This document shows, piece after piece, positions 26,384 to 37,888 of a DNA stretch of 64,000 nt (within the stretch, counting starts at the first letter, position 1; each line of letters opens with the position of its first letter). The notes beneath the pieces are model-generated. The model was given only the letters and a program-made list of their open reading frames with translations. It had not been told where the DNA came from and did not search any database. Origin of the DNA: Pantoea vagans (GTDB lineage: Bacteria > Pseudomonadota > Gammaproteobacteria > Enterobacterales > Enterobacteriaceae). The DNA is taken from NCBI RefSeq assembly GCF_004792415.1, contig NZ_CP038853.1, forward strand, positions 2,914,001 to 2,978,000, read 5' to 3'. A program made the position numbers and the translations under genes.

Positions 26384-27556
26384 CTATAGCCCCAGCGCGT
26401 AACGCAATACCTGCCGCTTCAGTACGCCAGAATGTTCAGCGGCAATCAGCCCGAGATTTCGCGCAAACCTCAGCGGTGCCAGCTGGTTGCTGAAGGCAAA
26501 GTAAAAGAGATCCATCCCGCCCTGCATCAGCATATTGTCTTTGCGACGCTGACGGTGATAGCGCTGTAATACCCGCTCTGACGCCCAGTCCTCCGCTGCA
26601 CCGCGCGCGCTTACCAGCACATCAATCAACGCATCAATATCGCGATACCCCAGATTCACGCCCTGCCCGGCCAGCGGGTTAATGGTATGCGCAGCATCAC
26701 CCACCAGCGCCAGCCCCGGAAGGACATAGCGTGAAGCGTGACGGCGCACCAGCGGGAAGCCGCCCGCCGCATGGGCTTTGAACCGTCCCAGCCGCGCCGG
26801 GAAGTGGCTGGCGATCTCTTTCTCCAGCTGGGCTATCGGCATCGCCTGCAGCTGACGGACTCTTGCGGGCGCGTCATACCAGACCAGCGAGGCCCGATTG
26901 CCATACAGCGGCAGGAAGGCACGTGGTCCCTGCGGCGTAAAGTGCTGCCAGGTCGCATCCCCTGCCGGATGGTCGCAGGTCACGCTGATCAGCAGGCAGG
27001 ACTGCGCATAGCTCCAGCCATGAATCCCGATCCCGGCCATCTGCCGCACCTGCGAGTTTGCGCCATCTGCACCAATCACCAGCCGGGTATGCAAGGCCAC
27101 GCCGTCGTTAAGGTCGACGCGCCAGCCGCCATTTTCTGGCTGCAGGTTTTCCAGCGTGGCCGGGCAATAGCAGGTCACGCCCAGCGACTGCATCTCCTCC
27201 CATAACGCCCGCTGAAGCACGCTGTTCTCAACCATAAAGCCCAGTTCAGGCAAGCCCAGCGAGGCAGCATCAAAACTCACCTGCGCCGTCTGCCACTCCC
27301 AGGTTTCCAGTCTGCGATAGGGTGCGCTGCGCATCGCTTCGACCCGCGGCCAGACGTTGAGCTGCTTCAGCAACGCCACCGAGGAGGATCCGATCGCTGA
27401 AATTCGCAGATCGGGATCGCTGTCGGCATCAAACGGCGCGGGTTCAGCACGCTCAATCACCGCCACGCGAAAATGTTGCTGTGTCAGTCCACAGGCCAGC
27501 GCAGCACCGACCATGCCACCGCCGACAATCACGACATCAAACTGATTACCCTGCAT
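26384..27556 (-). CDS. ubiF: 3-demethoxyubiquinol 3-hydroxylase
   Basis: A 390-residue FAD monooxygenase of the UbiH/COQ6 family that hydroxylates a late ubiquinone intermediate at the membrane. The dinucleotide-binding VVIVGGGMVGAALA is at residues 8-21, the DG motif VIGADGANSQVRQMAG near 160, and the second FAD site GLALVGDAAHTINPLAGQGVNLG near 285. E. coli UbiF has 391 residues. It is divergent from miaB and convergent with the tRNA operon, as in E. coli. Confidence 0.95.
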   Translation of the reverse strand: MQGNQFDVVIVGGGMVGAALACGLTQQHFRVAVIERAEPAPFDADSDPDLRISAIGSSSVALLKQLNVWPRVEAMRSAPYRRLETWEWQTAQVSFDAASLGLPELGFMVENSVLQRALWEEMQSLGVTCYCPATLENLQPENGGWRVDLNDGVALHTRLVIGADGANSQVRQMAGIGIHGWSYAQSCLLISVTCDHPAGDATWQHFTPQGPRAFLPLYGNRASLVWYDAPARVRQLQAMPIAQLEKEIASHFPARLGRFKAHAAGGFPLVRRHASRYVLPGLALVGDAAHTINPLAGQGVNLGYRDIDALIDVLVSARGAAEDWASERVLQRYHRQRRKDNMLMQGGMDLFYFAFSNQLAPLRFARNLGLIAAEHSGVLKRQVLRYALGL

Positions 27557-27728
27557 TGCTTAACTCCCTCTCTTATTCCCGCCAGCCTGCGCATCGCGGG
27601 TCTGAATAGAGCAAAGTGTACCGGAAAACCCGATGGCTGGCAGAAAAGCCCTCAGACTGGTCACCACAGCATCAAAGCATTACAATACGCGCCCCTCACT
27701 TCACTGCACTGAATCAATGGCTAGCGCG

Positions 27729-29153
27729 ATGACAAAAAAACTGCATATCAAAACCTGGGGATGTCAGATGAATGAGTATGATTCATCCAAGATGTCTGAT
27801 CTGCTGAACAGTACGCACGGCTATACGCTGACCGAGGTCCCTGAAGAGGCGGATATTCTGCTGCTTAACACCTGCTCCATTCGTGAGAAAGCGCAGGAGA
27901 AGGTATTTCATCTGCTGGGACGCTGGAGAAAACTCAAAGAGCGCAACCCGGATGTGATTATCGGCGTGGGTGGCTGTGTGGCGTCGCAGGAAGGCGATCA
28001 TATTCGTCAGCGTGCGCCCTGCGTAGATATTGTGTTTGGTCCGCAGACACTGCACCGCCTGCCGGAGATGATCAACACCGTGCGCGGTACCAAAAGCCCC
28101 GTAGTCGACATCAGCTTCCCGGAAATTGAGAAATTTGACCGCCTGCCGGAACCGCGTGCAGAAGGCCCGACAGCCTTTGTCTCCATTATGGAAGGCTGCA
28201 ACAAATATTGTACTTTCTGCGTGGTGCCTTACACCCGTGGTGAGGAAGTGAGCCGTCCCAGCGATGACATACTGCTGGAGATCGCCCAGCTGGCGGCGCA
28301 GGGCGTGCGTGAAGTTAACCTGTTGGGTCAGAATGTTAACGCTTACCGTGGTGCCACCTTTGATGGTGAGATCTGTACCTTCGCTGAGCTGCTGCGCCTG
28401 GTCGCCGCTATCGACGGTATCGATCGCATTCGTTTCACCACCAGCCATCCGATTGAGTTCACCGATGACATCATTGATGTCTATCGCGATACCCCGGAGC
28501 TGGTGAGTTTCCTGCATCTGCCGGTTCAGAGTGGCGCAGACCGTATTCTGACACTGATGAAGCGCGCGCATACCGCGCTGGAATATAAGGCGATCATCCG
28601 CAAGCTGCGCGCGGCGCGCCCGGACATTGAGATCAGCTCCGACTTCATCATTGGCTTCCCCGGAGAAACCCGGCAGGATTTTGAGCAGACCATGAAGCTC
28701 ATCGCCGACATCAATTTCGACGTCAGCTTCAGCTTTATCTACTCTGCCCGTCCCGGCACACCCGCCGCTGACCTGCCGGATGATGTCAGCGAAGAGGAGA
28801 AAAAGCAGCGTCTGTGGATCCTGCAGGACCGCATTAACCAGCAGGCGCAGGCGATCAGTCGCCGCATGCTCGGCACCGTGCAGCGTATTCTGGTGGAAGG
28901 CATCTCCCGCAAGAACGTCATGGAAGTCTCTGGCCGCACCGAAAATAACCGTGTGGTCAATTTTGAAGGCACGCCTGAGATGATTGGCCACTTTGTAGAT
29001 GTTGAAATTGTCGATGTCTACACCAACTCGCTGCGCGGCAGGCTGGTGCGTACTGAAGAAGAGATGGGCCTGCGTATGGCGCAAAGCCCGGCATCCGTGA
29101 TTGCCCGTACCCGCAAAGAAAACGAAATCGGCGTGGGTCTGTTCCAGCCGTGA
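27729..29153 (+). CDS. miaB: tRNA-2-methylthio-N6-isopentenyladenosine synthase
   Basis: A 474-residue radical-SAM methylthiotransferase modifying A37 of tRNAs that read UNN codons, including none of the Gln or Met species here but the wider UNN set. The auxiliary cluster cysteines are Cys12 ([11 protein letters not shown]), Cys49 (LNTCSIRE) and Cys83 (GVGGCVASQ); the radical-SAM motif is CNKYCTFC near 157-164, and a TRAM domain forms the C-terminus (from about 380). The frame is open 32 codons upstream; the ATG at 27729 gives [11 protein letters not shown], matching the E. coli length exactly. An alternative ATG is at 27718, out of frame with family alignment. Confidence 0.97.
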   Translation: MTKKLHIKTWGCQMNEYDSSKMSDLLNSTHGYTLTEVPEEADILLLNTCSIREKAQEKVFHLLGRWRKLKERNPDVIIGVGGCVASQEGDHIRQRAPCVDIVFGPQTLHRLPEMINTVRGTKSPVVDISFPEIEKFDRLPEPRAEGPTAFVSIMEGCNKYCTFCVVPYTRGEEVSRPSDDILLEIAQLAAQGVREVNLLGQNVNAYRGATFDGEICTFAELLRLVAAIDGIDRIRFTTSHPIEFTDDIIDVYRDTPELVSFLHLPVQSGADRILTLMKRAHTALEYKAIIRKLRAARPDIEISSDFIIGFPGETRQDFEQTMKLIADINFDVSFSFIYSARPGTPAADLPDDVSEEEKKQRLWILQDRINQQAQAISRRMLGTVQRILVEGISRKNVMEVSGRTENNRVVNFEGTPEMIGHFVDVEIVDVYTNSLRGRLVRTEEEMGLRMAQSPASVIARTRKENEIGVGLFQP

Positions 29154-29211
29154 TACCTGCTATATTGAGCGGCAGCGCGCATTGCGTTGCCGCCAATTTC
29201 ACGCCGCGGCA

Positions 29212-29238
29212 CTTGGTTTCTGAAAGTGTTGCCCAAAT
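29212..29238 (+). promoter_or_regulatory. Possible heat-shock (sigma-32) promoter of ybeZYX-lnt
   Basis: CTTGGT (29212-29217) and GCCCAAAT (29231-29238), 13 bases apart, resemble the sigma-32 pattern CTTGAA / CCCCAT. In E. coli ybeZYX belong to the heat-shock regulon. The match is partial, so this is tentative. Confidence 0.35.
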
Positions 29239-29362
29239 ATCTCTCCTTAAGCTTGCGCCCAGGCGTTACGGCATAAATAATTTCGTTATGGTGCATCCGG
29301 TTAAGCCCAACGGTGCGTCAGACACATCCCATAACTGGCCCTGAGTGACCCAAAGGATTCGT

Positions 29363-30420
<1,058 letters not shown>

Positions 30421-30424
<4 letters not shown>

Positions 30425-30894
30425 GCGAGGTGATTCTCGACCTGCAGGTCGCCTGTGATAACACCGCTGATCTGCCTGATGAACGCCAGTTTCACCGCTG
30501 GCTCTCAGCGGCTGTGACCCCTTTCCAGCCCGAAAGCGAAGTCACAGTACGTCTGGTTGATGAAGCGGAAAGTCATGAGCTTAATCTGACTTATCGTGGC
30601 AAAGATAAGCCAACCAACGTCCTCTCCTTCCCGTTTGAAGCGCCGCCGGGCATTGAGCTGCCGCTGCTGGGCGATCTGATCATCTGCCGTCAGGTGGTTG
30701 AGCAGGAAGCGGCAGAACAGGGAAAAAGCGTTGAAGCCCACTGGGCACACATGGTGGTACACGGTACGCTCCATCTGCTGGGTTACGACCATATTGAAGA
30801 TGACGAAGCTGACGAGATGGAAGGACTGGAGACCGAGATAATGCTTGCTCTTGGGTATCCTGATCCGTACATTTCGGAGAAAGAAGACGCCTGA
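30421..30894 (+). CDS. ybeY: Endoribonuclease YbeY
   Basis: A 157-residue metal-dependent RNase needed for 16S rRNA 3'-end maturation and 70S quality control. The zinc-binding H3XH5XH signature is present as [11 protein letters not shown] near residues 114-124. It overlaps ybeZ by 4 bases, indicating coupled translation. Length is close to E. coli YbeY (155). Confidence 0.97.
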
Positions 30895-30914
30895 ATCCTG
30901 AATTCAGGCAATCC

Positions 30915-30941
30915 GGCTGTCAGCACGGTTTGCTGACAGCC
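30915..30941. repeat. Perfect 11-bp hairpin between ybeY and ybeX
   Basis: GGCTGTCAGCA and TGCTGACAGCC flank CGGTT, 21 bases after ybeY. There is no T-run, so it is not a plain terminator inside the ybeZYX-lnt operon. It may set mRNA stability or be a factor-dependent attenuation site. Confidence 0.6.
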
Positions 30942-30976
30942 CCCATTCCTCACCAGAGAGATCTTTAAAAACCGCC

Positions 30977-31858
30977 ATGAGCGACGACCATTCTCAAAAC
31001 AGCGATGCACCCAGTAGTAAAAAGGGATTTTTCTCCCTGTTGATCAACCAACTCTTTCACGGTGAACCAAAAAACCGTGATGAGCTCCTGGAGCTGATCC
31101 GCGACTCGAATAACAAAGAGCTGATTGACCAGGACACCCGCGACATGCTCGAAGGGGTTCTGGATATTGCGGAGCAGCGCGTGCGTGACATCATGATCCC
31201 GCGTTCGCAAATGATCACCCTGAAACGTAATCAGAGCCTCGAAGAGTGTCTGGATGTCATTATCGACTCTGCGCATTCCCGCTTCCCGGTGATCAGCGAA
31301 GACAAAGATCATGTGGAAGGGATTCTGATGGCGAAAGATCTGCTGCCGTTTATGAGCAGTGAATCAGAACCGTTCAGCATTGAGAAAGTGCTGCGTCCTG
31401 CGGTGGTGGTGCCTGAAAGTAAACGTGTTGACCGGATGCTGAAAGAGTTCCGCTCACAGCGTTATCACATGGCGATTGTTATTGATGAGTTTGGTGGTGT
31501 CTCTGGCCTGGTCACTATCGAAGACATTCTTGAGCTGATCGTGGGTGAGATTGAAGATGAGTATGACGATGAAGAAGATCGTGATATCCGTCAGCTCAAC
31601 CGTCATACCTTCACGGTGCGCGCACTGACCGCCATTGAAGATTTCAATGAGGTATTTGGCACACAGTTCAGTGATGATGAAGTCGACACCATTGGTGGTC
31701 TGGTCATGCAGGGCTTCGGCCATCTGCCCGCTCGCGGTGAAAGCATCGAGATTGAGGGTTACCAGTTCAAGGTGGCGATGGCTGACAGCCGCCGCATCAT
31801 CCAGGTTCACGTGACTATTCCGGAAAATTCGCCACAACCCCAACTGGAAGACGAATAA
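30977..31858 (+). CDS. ybeX: CBS-domain protein YbeX (CorC)
   Basis: A 293-residue cytoplasmic protein of the HlyC/CorC family. Residues 65-190 hold two CBS domains ([13 protein letters not shown] and ...[23 protein letters not shown]) and the C-terminal 80 residues form the CorC/HlyC domain ([19 protein letters not shown]...[10 protein letters not shown]). E. coli YbeX (292 residues) was linked to magnesium/cobalt efflux and to ribosome metabolism together with YbeY. It is 4 bases before lnt. Confidence 0.95.
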   Translation: MSDDHSQNSDAPSSKKGFFSLLINQLFHGEPKNRDELLELIRDSNNKELIDQDTRDMLEGVLDIAEQRVRDIMIPRSQMITLKRNQSLEECLDVIIDSAHSRFPVISEDKDHVEGILMAKDLLPFMSSESEPFSIEKVLRPAVVVPESKRVDRMLKEFRSQRYHMAIVIDEFGGVSGLVTIEDILELIVGEIEDEYDDEEDRDIRQLNRHTFTVRALTAIEDFNEVFGTQFSDDEVDTIGGLVMQGFGHLPARGESIEIEGYQFKVAMADSRRIIQVHVTIPENSPQPQLEDE

Positions 31859-31862
31859 GTCT

Positions 31863-33386
31863 ATGGCTTTAGCCTCACTCTACCCGCGGCAGCGGGTTCG
31901 CCTGCTGCTGGCTTTAATAACGGGTGCACTGGGCACCCTCGCCTTCTCTCCTTACGATTTCTGGCCTGCCGCCCTGCTCTCGCTGTGCGGTTTACAACTG
32001 CTGACCCTGAACCGCTCAAGCCCGCAGGCCACGGCGATAGGCTTTGTGTGGGGAGTGGGTCTGTTCGGCAGCGGCATTAACTGGGTCTATGTCAGTGTTG
32101 CCACCTTTGGCGGCATGCCTGGTCCGGTCAATGTCTTTATCGTGGCGCTGCTGGCGGCCTATCTGGCGGTCTATCCGGCGCTGTTTGCGGGCGTACTGAA
32201 TCGCCTCTGGCCGCGCACGACGCTATGGCGCATGGCGCTGGCAGCACCGGCATTGTGGCAGATGACTGAGTTTCTGCGCGGCTGGGTGCTGACCGGCTTC
32301 CCGTGGCTGCAGTTTGGTTACAGCCAGATCGACGGTCCGTTAAAAGGCCTGGCCCCGCTGGCGGGCGTCGAGACCCTGACCTTCCTGCTGATGGTCATTG
32401 CAGGCCTGCTGGCTTATGCCCTCCAGCAGCGCAACGTCAGAAGTCTGGTGGCCGCGTTGCTGCTGCTGGCTCTGCCGTGGCCGCTGCGCTACATCCAGTG
32501 GGTTCAGCCAATGCCGGAGCGTGCTGTCGACGTGGCGCTGGTACAGGGAAATATCCCGCAGTCGATGAAGTGGGACCCGCAGCAACTGCTCACGACCCTG
32601 CGCATCTATAACGGTCTGAGCCAGCCGCTGATGGGTAAAGCGCCGATTATTATCTGGCCTGAATCGGCGATAACCGATCTGGAAAGTAATCAGCAGCCGT
32701 TCCTGCGTTCGCTGGATGACGAATTGCGTGAGCGCGGCAGTTCGCTGGTCACCGGCATCGTTGACTCCCGGCTGGAGCAGAATCGTTATCACGACTACAA
32801 CACCGTGATCGTGCTGGGCGGCAAAACGCCGTACAACTACTTCAGCGGCAATCGTTACCAGAAGAATCATCTGGTGCCGTTTGGCGAATTTGTGCCGCTG
32901 GCCGATCTGCTGCGTCCGCTGGCCCCGTTCTTCGATCTGCCCATGTCAGCCTTCAGCCGTGGCAACTATCTCCAGCCGCAACTCAGCGTGGCGGGCTATA
33001 ACCTGACCAGCGCCATCTGTTATGAGATTGTGCTCGGTGAACAGGTGCGGGCCAACTTCCATCCCGACACTAACTTCCTGCTGACCGTTTCGAACGATGC
33101 CTGGTTTGGTCACTCAATCGGCCCGTGGCAGCACTTCCAGATGGCAAGGATGCGGGCGCTGGAGCTGGGACGTCCGCTGTTGCGCAGCACCAACAACGGC
33201 GTGACGGCGGTGGTCAATGCCAGTGGTGATGTGGAAGCGATGCTGCCGCAGTTTACCCGCGATGTGCTGACCAGCAAGGTCACGCCGACGCAGGGGGAAA
33301 CCCCGTATGCGCGGACGGGCATCTGGCCAGTCTGGTCACTGACGCTGCTGGCGGCGTTGATAGCTCTGCTGCGTCGACGCCGGTAA
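31863..33386 (+). CDS. lnt: Apolipoprotein N-acyltransferase
   Basis: A 507-residue inner-membrane enzyme that adds the third acyl chain to lipoproteins such as LptE and RlpA encoded nearby. The N-terminal third has six to eight membrane segments (residues 12-205). The periplasmic nitrilase-like domain has Glu in WPESAI near 267, Lys in KNHLVPFGE near 335 and Cys in [11 protein letters not shown] near 387, agreeing with the known catalytic triad. A final membrane segment ends the protein. Last gene of ybeZYX-lnt. Confidence 0.97.
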   Translation: MALASLYPRQRVRLLLALITGALGTLAFSPYDFWPAALLSLCGLQLLTLNRSSPQATAIGFVWGVGLFGSGINWVYVSVATFGGMPGPVNVFIVALLAAYLAVYPALFAGVLNRLWPRTTLWRMALAAPALWQMTEFLRGWVLTGFPWLQFGYSQIDGPLKGLAPLAGVETLTFLLMVIAGLLAYALQQRNVRSLVAALLLLALPWPLRYIQWVQPMPERAVDVALVQGNIPQSMKWDPQQLLTTLRIYNGLSQPLMGKAPIIIWPESAITDLESNQQPFLRSLDDELRERGSSLVTGIVDSRLEQNRYHDYNTVIVLGGKTPYNYFSGNRYQKNHLVPFGEFVPLADLLRPLAPFFDLPMSAFSRGNYLQPQLSVAGYNLTSAICYEIVLGEQVRANFHPDTNFLLTVSNDAWFGHSIGPWQHFQMARMRALELGRPLLRSTNNGVTAVVNASGDVEAMLPQFTRDVLTSKVTPTQGETPYARTGIWPVWSLTLLAALIALLRRRR

Positions 33387-33400
33387 TCTATCCGATCCTT

Positions 33401-33428
33401 AAAGGCGAAGCGCAGGCTTCGCCTTTTT
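33401..33428 (+). terminator. Terminator after lnt
   Basis: GGCGAAGC-GCAG-GCTTCGCC followed by TTTTTC, 17 bases past the lnt stop. The following 390 bases up to gltI hold no gene I can support; they form the gltI promoter and leader. Confidence 0.9.
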
Positions 33429-33760
33429 CTTTGCTCGCTCCCCGGTATATCTCACTCCCCCGACCACATACTCTGCTGCCTTTCTCGCCCTGTACCGCTT
33501 TCTGGCACGATGATTGCAGAATGTTTCACTGTTTTTCGCCAACAGGCGGATTGCAGGCGCCGACGCCTGGCCGGTTGCACCAAAACAGTCGCCTCTGCTG
33601 CACCGTTAACGCGCAGCACAAGATATTTGCCTTTTTTTGGTGCGGATCGCCTCGCAAAAAAGAAACTTTTTTGTTTCATTGCGTTAACAATCCGCTATGT
33701 TAGTGACTCTTCTGCGCCCATTTAACCCGCAGAATGAGCAGAAACGCAGCAAAAAACAGA

Positions 33761-33768
33761 CACAACAT
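33761..33768 (+). promoter_or_regulatory. Probable GcvB sRNA target site in the gltI leader
   Basis: CACAACAT, the known target motif for the GU-rich R1 region of GcvB, lies 54-61 bases before the gltI ATG in a C/A-rich leader. gltI is an established GcvB target in Salmonella with a site in the same part of the leader. A gcvB gene is not in this window. Confidence 0.6.
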
Positions 33769-33821
33769 CATAATCAGCACAGGTAATAGCCTGGGCCTTT
33801 TTCATACGAAGGAGTTGGAAC

Positions 33822-34718
33822 ATGCAACTACGCAAAGTGGCATTATCTCTTCTGCTGATCAGCGCAGCGGCGGGAGCGGCCCAGGCGGAAGATCTCAGCG
33901 GCACCCTGAAGAAGATCAATGACAATGGCGTCATTGTGGTCGGGCATCGCGAATCATCAGTTCCCTTTTCTTACTATGACAACCAGCAAAAAGTCGTCGG
34001 CTATTCACAGGCTTACTCAAACGCCATTGTGGAAGCCATTAAAGCGAAGCTGAAAAAGCCGGACCTGCAGGTCAAAATGATTCCGATCACCTCACAAAAC
34101 CGTATTCCGCTGCTGCAAAACGGCACCTACGATTATGAGTGTGGCTCCACTACCAACAACCTTGAGCGCCAGAAACAGGCCGCGTTCTCTGACACCATTT
34201 TTGTCATCGGCACCCGTCTGCTGGTTAAAAAAGATGGCCCGATCAAAGACTTCGCCGATCTGAAAGGCAAAACCGTGGTCGTGACTTCAGGAACCACCTC
34301 TGAAGTGCTGCTGCATAAACTCAATGACGAACAGAAACTGGATATGCGCATCATCAGCGCCAAAGATCACGGTGACTCTTTCCGTACGCTGGAAACCGGT
34401 CGTGCCGTGGCTTTCATGATGGATGATGCTCTGCTGGCCGGCGAACGCGCCAAAGCCAAAAAGCCGGATAACTGGGAAATTTTAGGTACGCCACAGTCAA
34501 AAGAGGCCTATGGCTGCATGCTGCGTAAAGATGATCCGCAGTTTAAAGCGCTGGTCGATGAAACCATTGCTAAAGCCCAGACCTCTGGTCAGGCAGAAAA
34601 ATGGTTCGATACCTGGTTCAAACAGCCGATTCCACCAAAGAATCTGAACATGAACTTTGAACTCTCTGATGACATGAAAGCCCTGTTCAAAACGCCAAAT
34701 GACAAAGCACTGAATTAA
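33822..34718 (+). CDS. gltI: Glutamate/aspartate-binding periplasmic protein
   Basis: A 298-residue extracellular solute-binding protein (family 3) with a signal peptide at about 1-22 (hydrophobic core ALSLLLISAAAG, cleavage near AQA). It binds glutamate and aspartate for the GltJKL transporter. Typical segments are GYSQAYSNAIVEAIKAKL near 63, ITSQNRIPLLQNGTYDYECG near 88 and KDHGDSFRTLETGRAVAFMMDD near 180. Length and neighbours match E. coli GltI. The ribosome site GAAGGAG is 10 bases before the ATG. A terminator before gltJ means that gltI is likely expressed more than gltJKL. Confidence 0.97.
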   Translation: MQLRKVALSLLLISAAAGAAQAEDLSGTLKKINDNGVIVVGHRESSVPFSYYDNQQKVVGYSQAYSNAIVEAIKAKLKKPDLQVKMIPITSQNRIPLLQNGTYDYECGSTTNNLERQKQAAFSDTIFVIGTRLLVKKDGPIKDFADLKGKTVVVTSGTTSEVLLHKLNDEQKLDMRIISAKDHGDSFRTLETGRAVAFMMDDALLAGERAKAKKPDNWEILGTPQSKEAYGCMLRKDDPQFKALVDETIAKAQTSGQAEKWFDTWFKQPIPPKNLNMNFELSDDMKALFKTPNDKALN

Positions 34719-34725
34719 CAAAAAA

Positions 34726-34848
34726 ATACCCAATGGATCTCAGATTGCATTGAGGCGGCAGGAGAATGCATCCCGGTGAACTTACTCAGGTAAGGCATTT
34801 GGATGAGTGAACATAGCCAACAAAAATGCCTGAAAGACGGCGGGTATA
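34726..34848. repeat. ERIC element (enterobacterial repetitive intergenic consensus)
   Basis: An imperfect palindrome of about 123 bp starting ATACCCAATGG and ending GACGGCGGGTAT. Its core, with CCCGGTGAACTTACTC followed by GTAAGGCATTTGGATGAGTG, matches the diverged ERIC core (GAATCCCCAGGAGCTTAC...GTAAGTGACTGGGGTGAG). It sits directly after gltI in the transcribed gltI-gltJ gap. Confidence 0.8.
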
Positions 34849-34986
34849 ACAAGGGCGGCCTGGCTGCCCTCTCGATTGCTGAAACCGCGGCATGGACAGA
34901 CAGACTGACACGGGTCGTTCCCCTGAGTCAGGAAATAAAACGCCGTTCATCAATCTTCAGGGTAGCTTAGCTACCCTTTTTTTCCG
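34849..34986 (+). ncRNA. sroC: SroC-like sRNA region (gltI-gltJ intercistronic)
   Basis: In E. coli and Salmonella the gltI-gltJ gap yields SroC, an RNase E product about 150-160 bases long that ends at a terminator and acts as a sponge for GcvB. Here the same gap ends in the same kind of terminator (34960-34983) and the region is transcribed with gltI. The identity rests on position and terminator; I could not verify sequence similarity, and the 5' end is unknown. The ERIC element lies where the RNA's upstream part would be. Confidence 0.45.
34960..34983 (+). terminator. Terminator between gltI and gltJ
   Basis: GGGTAGC-TTA-GCTACCC followed by seven T, ending 12 bases before the gltJ start. 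It would reduce expression of gltJKL relative to gltI and defines the 3' end of the SroC-like RNA. Confidence 0.9.
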
Positions 34987-34995
34987 GAGCTCGTT

Positions 34996-35736
34996 ATGGG
35001 TATCGATTGGAACTGGGGCATATTCCTCGAACAGGCCCCGTTCGGTAACACGACCTACCTCGGCTGGCTGTGGTCCGGTTTTCAGGTGACGATCGCCGTC
35101 TCCTGCTGTGCCTGGATTATCGCCTTCTGCGTGGGTTCATTTTTCGGCATTCTGCGCACCGTGCCGAATCGCCTGCTGTCGACCATTGGCACCTGCTATG
35201 TTGAACTATTTCGTAATATCCCGCTGATCGTCCAGTTCTTCTTCTGGTATCTGGTCGCGCCCGAACTGGTGGGCGAAAAGCTTGGCATGTGGTTTAAGTC
35301 GGAGCTGGACCCCAACATTCAGTTCTTCCTCTCTTCAATGATCTGTCTTGGCCTGTTTACCGCCGCCCGCGTCTGCGAGCAGGTGCGCGCAGCCATTCAG
35401 TCACTGCCGGCAGGACAGAAAAATGCCGGTCTGGCGATGGGACTAACGCTGCCGCAGACCTATCGCTATGTCCTGCTGCCGAATGCGTATCGCGTGATTG
35501 TGCCGCCGATGACCTCGGAAATGCTGAACCTGGTGAAGAACTCCGCTATCGCCTCCACCATTGGTCTGGTCGATATGGCGGCGCAGGCGGGCAAACTGCT
35601 CGACTATTCTGCTCACGCCTATGAATCCTTTACCGCCATTACGCTGGCCTATGTCGCGATTAACCTGGTAATTATGTTGTTGATGAGTCTGGTCGAGCGC
35701 AAAGTCCGGCTGCCAGGCAATGCGGGAGGCAAGTAA
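34996..35736 (+). CDS. gltJ: Glutamate/aspartate ABC transporter permease GltJ
   Basis: A 246-residue inner-membrane permease of the HisMQ type with about five membrane segments. The EAA loop that contacts the ATPase is seen as [24 protein letters not shown] near 145-168. Same length as E. coli GltJ. The ribosome site CCGGAGC overlaps the end of the terminator tail. Its stop overlaps the gltK start (TAATG). Confidence 0.96.
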   Translation: MGIDWNWGIFLEQAPFGNTTYLGWLWSGFQVTIAVSCCAWIIAFCVGSFFGILRTVPNRLLSTIGTCYVELFRNIPLIVQFFFWYLVAPELVGEKLGMWFKSELDPNIQFFLSSMICLGLFTAARVCEQVRAAIQSLPAGQKNAGLAMGLTLPQTYRYVLLPNAYRVIVPPMTSEMLNLVKNSAIASTIGLVDMAAQAGKLLDYSAHAYESFTAITLAYVAINLVIMLLMSLVERKVRLPGNAGGK

Positions 35737-36413
35737 TGTACGACTTTGACTGGAGTTCGATTACCCCCAGCCTGCCCTATCTGCTTAACGGCTTAGTGAT
35801 TACCTTCAAGATCACCATTACCGCCGTGGTCTTCGGCATTCTGTGGGGCACCCTGCTGGCGGTGATGCGTCTGTCGAGCTTTAAGCCCGTTAGCTGGTTC
35901 GCCAAAATCTACGTCAACCTGTTCCGCTCGGTGCCGCTGGTGATGGTGCTGCTGTGGTTCTATCTGGTGGTGCCGAGTTTCCTGCAGCAGGTGCTGGGCC
36001 TGTCGCCGAAAACCGATATCCGGCTGATTTCCGCCATGGTCGCCTTTTCGCTGTTTGAAGCGGCCTACTACTCCGAAATCATTCGTGCCGGCATCATCAG
36101 TATTTCGCGTGGACAGGGCAACGCCGCGCTGGCGCTGGGTATGACACAGTGGCAGGCAATGCGCCTGATCATCCTGCCGCAGGCGTTCCGCGCCATGGTT
36201 CCGCTGTTACTGACGCAGGGTATCGTGCTGTTCCAGGATACCTCGCTGGTCTATGTCTTAAGCCTGGCGGACTTCTTCCGTACCGCGTCCACCATTGGTG
36301 AGCGCGACGGCACCCAGGTTGAAATGGTTCTGTTTGCAGGTCTGGTCTACTTCGTTATCAGCCTGAGCGCATCGCTGTTGGTCAGCTATCTGAAAAGAAA
36401 AAGGACGGTTTAA
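35736..36413 (+). CDS. gltK: Glutamate/aspartate ABC transporter permease GltK
   Basis: A 225-residue permease, second membrane subunit of the Glt transporter. Segments near residues 12-45 and 55-85 are hydrophobic, and the EAA loop reads [24 protein letters not shown] near 127-150. One base overlap with gltJ; gltL starts directly after the stop. Close to E. coli GltK (224). Confidence 0.96.
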   Translation: MYDFDWSSITPSLPYLLNGLVITFKITITAVVFGILWGTLLAVMRLSSFKPVSWFAKIYVNLFRSVPLVMVLLWFYLVVPSFLQQVLGLSPKTDIRLISAMVAFSLFEAAYYSEIIRAGIISISRGQGNAALALGMTQWQAMRLIILPQAFRAMVPLLLTQGIVLFQDTSLVYVLSLADFFRTASTIGERDGTQVEMVLFAGLVYFVISLSASLLVSYLKRKRTV

Positions 36414-37139
<726 letters not shown>

Positions 37140-37183
37140 ATAACCTATGCGGGTCACCTGAGTGGCCCGCATCGTTGTTGTTA

Positions 37184-37666
37184 TCAGGGTTCAAAAGGCT
37201 GACGCTGAAACTGGTCGTTGCCGCATTCCGGACAGCGCGACAGGGTTTCCGGCGTATAGATCGCCCGGGTAAACTGACACTTCTCACACACCAGATTGCC
37301 CAGCCCCACCACTTCTCCGCTCTGATACACACCGTGATGATGCAGATCCTGGAAGACTTCGCGCCACTCCAGCTGACTTTTATCGGTGATATCCGCCAGC
37401 TCTTTCCAGACGCTCTCACGAATAATGCGCATAAACAGTGAATCCGCCAGCGGCTCTTCCACATCGGTATAACTGCGTGCAAACTCGCCCAAATCACGGC
37501 GCACCGAGCTCAGCGCCTGATCAATCTCTTCTTCCGTCATGTCATCGCGCACCCGTAACTGGCTGCGTCGCCCGGCAATCAGCTCATCAAGGTTACGATC
37601 GCCCTGACGGAGACGTTCGGTCAGTACGGCTAACGACTCGCGATATTCCTGAGCTACTTTATTCAT
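37184..37666 (-). CDS. ybeL: Zinc-ribbon containing protein YbeL
   Basis: A 160-residue protein with a charged N-terminal helical region (MNKVAQEYRESLAVLTERL...) and a C-terminal zinc ribbon, VCEKCQF near 131 and CPECGNDQFQR near 147. It matches E. coli YbeL in length and shows the conserved WREVFQDLHHHGVYQSGEVVGLGN. Function is unknown. The frame is open 43 codons upstream, but the ATG at 37664-37666 has AAAGGAG at a good distance and aligns with the E. coli start. Divergent from leuS. Confidence 0.93.
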   Translation of the reverse strand: MNKVAQEYRESLAVLTERLRQGDRNLDELIAGRRSQLRVRDDMTEEEIDQALSSVRRDLGEFARSYTDVEEPLADSLFMRIIRESVWKELADITDKSQLEWREVFQDLHHHGVYQSGEVVGLGNLVCEKCQFTRAIYTPETLSRCPECGNDQFQRQPFEP

Positions 37667-37888
37667 TTTATTCTCCTTTATGCAGACCCTCGCTGAATTA
37701 AGTTTAGTCGCAATGCGGCTTTTGCCGTGTCGTCTGTACAGTGAATTACAAAAGGGTGAAGAGGCTGACGCTTTCAGCAGAAATCGTGCCAGCAAAAGTG
37801 GGAAGTGTTGTTGATACGCGGCCTTATGGGTATGCTATGCGGATCGTAGAGCCCGAAAAATGTTATTCATAAAGGACCACAGGCAGCC

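Noticed and set aside
27783..29084. 433-residue open frame antisense to miaB
   Set aside because: It lies wholly inside the well-supported miaB gene, has no ribosome site and its composition is that expected from the reverse frame of a GC-rich gene.
33431..33725. Frames of 70-90 residues in the lnt-gltI gap
   Set aside because: No ribosome sites, cysteine/arginine-rich random composition, and the region is better explained as the gltI leader.
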